Assembly (NCBI RefSeq): GCF_902686445.1 | Contig: NC_062221.1 | Coordinates: 35,480,575 to 35,544,574, forward strand | From: Sciurus carolinensis | Lineage: Eukaryota; Chordata; Mammalia; Rodentia; Sciuridae | Reading direction: 5' to 3' | DNA length: 64,000 nt | Part shown: one piece after another, positions 61,491 through 64,000 of the stretch | Layout of the letters: each line of letters begins with the position of its first letter | Numbering within the stretch: position 1 is the first letter of the stretch | Position numbers and translations under genes: made by a program | The notes under the pieces: model-generated | The model's database searches: none | Told to the model about the DNA's origin: nothing | Seen by the model: only the letters and a program-made list of their open reading frames with translations

Positions 61491-61612
61491 AATGTACTCT
61501 AAAAGAATTCTCATTGAACTCATTGTGAAATACTTGTAGCAGGTTGCTTTGGATATATTTTTTCCTCACCACATAACAGATCTTCATCTTTACCAAGGTG
61601 TACAGAACTACA

Positions 61613-61636
61613 CTTCAGTCACCTGAGTGACTGAAG
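61613..61636. repeat. Perfect 10-bp inverted repeat
   Basis: CTTCAGTCAC (61613-61622), spacer CTGA, GTGACTGAAG (61627-61636): a perfect hairpin-capable palindrome. Not followed by a T-run. Confidence 0.85.
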
Positions 61637-61822
61637 GAGGAAGGCAAAGATAATATAGGAAACTTAAGAAAACAGTCTACTTTCTTTCACCATAGTGGAG
61701 AAAGTAAGGGAGCGGGTCCTGTAAAGGACGTTTCCTTTTAAGTAACCATAATCACCTGAAGAAATACTCTCGCTCTGAGTCCTGTAGAGCAAGAGGGGCA
61801 CCCTGTCTTGCCCAGAAACAAC

Positions 61823-61839
61823 ATAATTAATTAATTAAT
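61823..61839 (+). repeat. (ATTA)n short repeat
   Basis: Four TAAT/ATTA units. Confidence 0.8.
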
Positions 61840-63842
61840 GAAATTAAGTCTAATATCATAGACTATATCAAGAGGATATTTCATGTGGAAATAGCAATGA
61901 AATGAGTGAATTCAAATTCAGCTTTTTTCATTGACAAATAGTGTGACCTATGAATCTGCCTCTTGTATTCTGTCCAGCATGTTTGTTATAATTGAAAATG
62001 TATGAACCATACCAAACCATGTCTTTTTCTTTTTGAATCAGGGTATTGTGTTGAAAGCAGTCAATATTTGCCCTTTCTGGCTTAAGCAGTAAAGAGGAAT
62101 TTAATATAAGAGAGAGTACCTTAACTAAACCAAGAACAGAAAGTACAGTTGGGACTTACTTTGGGACTGGAAATCTACAAGGATTTCTTTCTATAGTATA
62201 GATACCTAGTTTCTCCTCTCAGGTGTGTTCTGAGTCTGATTCCATAATTTTTTCTATTGTTCTCTCTACTTCTTTGGCCAAGTTTTTCCTATTCTAGTGC
62301 CAGCTCCATAGCCAGAAAATCAGAAGGGACAAGAGTGAATCAATAACTGCTCCTTTTGAATTACTGACATTGGAAAAGGGGGTCATAAGGCTCACTGTCA
62401 GCTCAGTGGGGACCCTGGTAACTACACTGAAATAGAACAGAACAGGGAGATTGAACAATATGTCTACCTCACTGAGGAAGATACCACTGAGAAGTTTTGG
62501 AGAAGTGAAACACATTTTTTGTGTGTGCACTGTTAAAAAAAAATTGTTCCAAAAATACACTTGCAGATGTATGTAGGTTTCAAAAGTTTTATGAAAATAG
62601 AGATTTTTAGAGAAAATTTCAGTCATGTATGGTTACACTGCTTCTCACTCTCAAGAATAAAATACTTTGGGCAGAACCTTATCTAACTCAATAATTATCA
62701 TTGGATTAATCTTATTTTTGACTTTCATATAAAAAGTGTTGTTCTTTGGGTTTAATTTAAAAACAAACTATTAGGTATGTGTTCAACAACTTTCCTGTAA
62801 AATAGTCATATAAACAAAACACAGTTAATCTTATGAAAAATCAGTAAATAATGCTCAGAAAATTTGGGAATTTATATCTGCTAATATTAAACTCACTGAA
62901 CTGAGATTCTGTTCTCCAAAAACACTCCATAGTCTCAGGACATAGCTTACCCATTTTCACTGGCATTTATTCCTCAACTTGTTGATGTGATACTTATCTC
63001 TAAATTTTATATTTTAAATTTAATGACAAGCTTTCAGTTTTTAAGGATTATAAAATGAAAATTATGTAGTATTTTAAATTGAAAAAAGTTTTTCATTTAA
63101 TTGAAATTTATTTAAAACCCAGTTGCATAAATTTAGTCAGAACAACATCTTTAAGCTATATACACTAAAAATTATTATTAAGTGTTCTGGGATAGATGTG
63201 ATTTGTATAAATATAACCATGGTAATGAACCATATAGGTTGGTTTCTCTGATTTCTTAAGGCAAAAAGATAATGATGATGATGATGATTATAACTTATAT
63301 TTGACGAGGTTTTAATGTTGACAAAGACATATTAACATGTTTTCTTCTCATCTTAACTAAAATTCTGAAAGAAACATGAAGGTTATTATTCATTCCAAAT
63401 GGAAGAAGTTTCACAAAAATGAATTATTTTTTTCCATATAGATATAAAGAAGCAAACCTGGACATGCGCCTCGACTCTGATTCAAACTCACCAGTCTTCC
63501 CCTTATGCTGTGGGTCTGTGTTCAGTAATAATTTCTATAGGCATGATCATCATCCTGTTCACCTAAAATAATACATCTGGGCTAATATTTTGTCTCTAAC
63601 AGGAGCAATAAGACTTCTTGGGAAATGGAATTATTCCTTTCAATTCAATTATCCTAAAAGAAGCATAGAATGTAATTATATAACCCAAATAGCCATAAAT
63701 TCTGTACTGTATTATTTATGATTTATGGAAGTTCTTATGCAAAATAATTAAAATTTTATCCTGAACTTCTTCTGAATGATATCAATGAACACACTGAATT
63801 TTTTTATTCCTTATTTCTACATTCAGTCTTAAAACCAAAGTC
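61840..63842. other. Unassigned sequence
   Basis: No repeat family named. A 110-codon minus-strand frame (62294-62626) has no known domain. (GAT)n lies at 63268-63288. Confidence 0.4.
63268..63288 (+). repeat. (GAT)n microsatellite
   Basis: Five to six GAT units. Confidence 0.85.
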
Positions 63843-64000
63843 TTTTTTTTTTTTTTTCTTTTCCTTTCTTTTTTGCAGTACTGGGAATTGAATCCAGGGC
63901 CTTACACATACTAGGCAAGTACTCTAGCGCTGAGATATTCCCCCAGTCCTTTTTATTTTGAAACAGAGTCTTATAAGTTACCCCAGATATCCTGAACTTG
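63843..64000 (-). repeat. Dimeric B1-dID-type SINE, antisense, cut by window end
   Basis: T(15) tail, 'gtactgggaattgaatccag', 'actaggcaagtactctagcg' and 'cccccagtcctttttatttt', then the start of the left half ('gaaacagagtcttataagtt'). The window ends within the left half. Confidence 0.9.

Noticed and set aside
62294..62626. 110-codon minus-strand frame
   Set aside because: Hydrophobic and Ser/Leu-rich without a known domain. A frame of this length is expected by chance in 64 kb of both strands.
1..64000. Novel multi-gene system, CRISPR array or operon
   Set aside because: No spaced repeats, no gene clusters and no coding sequence beyond transposon remnants; the content is mammalian non-coding DNA.

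Overview
This window reads as AT-rich intergenic or deep intronic DNA from a rodent, most likely a squirrel-family (sciurid) mammal. The main clue is the SINE content. About ten copies have a B1/7SL-like left part (typical phrases 'taatcccag', 'ggaggctgaggcaggagga', 'ccctgtctc') joined to an ID/tRNA-Ala-like right part ('gatgtggctcagtgg', 'gggttcaatccc'). This dimer matches the B1-dID SINE known from squirrels, dormice and some other rodents. Separate ID elements, MaLR-type LTRs of one shared family and L1 elements with a common 3' end (phrases such as 'attaccctatgtacatgta') fit the same assignment. Species is not resolved.

I found no protein-coding gene, functional RNA gene, CpG island or CRISPR array. 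The open frames are short (under about 115 codons), lie on both strands, and many overlap repeats. I treat none as a gene.

Layout. 1-9.2 kb: SINEs, an MLT1-type solo LTR with a perfect 5-bp target duplication, LTR remnants and old L1. 9.2-21.8 kb: mostly unassigned low-GC sequence with one ID element flanked by its target duplication and one dimeric SINE. 21.8-27.9 kb: a MaLR-like LTR carrying a long (TC)n tract, a 45-nt truncated U6 snRNA retrocopy with a 14-bp duplication and no A-tail, a MIR, and two successive antisense L1 fragments that share a copied ~50-bp patch. 28-36 kb: a second LTR of the same family, a compound microsatellite and a long antisense L1 containing a SINE and a tandem duplication. 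37-46.4 kb: two LTRs of a different ERV family (one preceded by a decayed env-like segment), a long antisense old L1, a dimeric SINE with a perfect duplication and a third MaLR-like LTR. 48-60 kb: L1 copies, two with the internal inversion typical of twin priming, plus MLT1 and a fourth MaLR-like LTR. 60-64 kb: a non-repeat stretch with four CAGCTG E-boxes within 237 bp, then two more dimeric SINEs.

The window therefore records retrotransposition rather than a gene system. Non-autonomous elements (SINEs, U6 copy) presumably depended on L1 enzymes for insertion. The observations most worth checking are the tailless U6 copy, the two twin-primed L1s, the patched L1 and the E-box cluster. All family names come from sequence recall, not from a database search.
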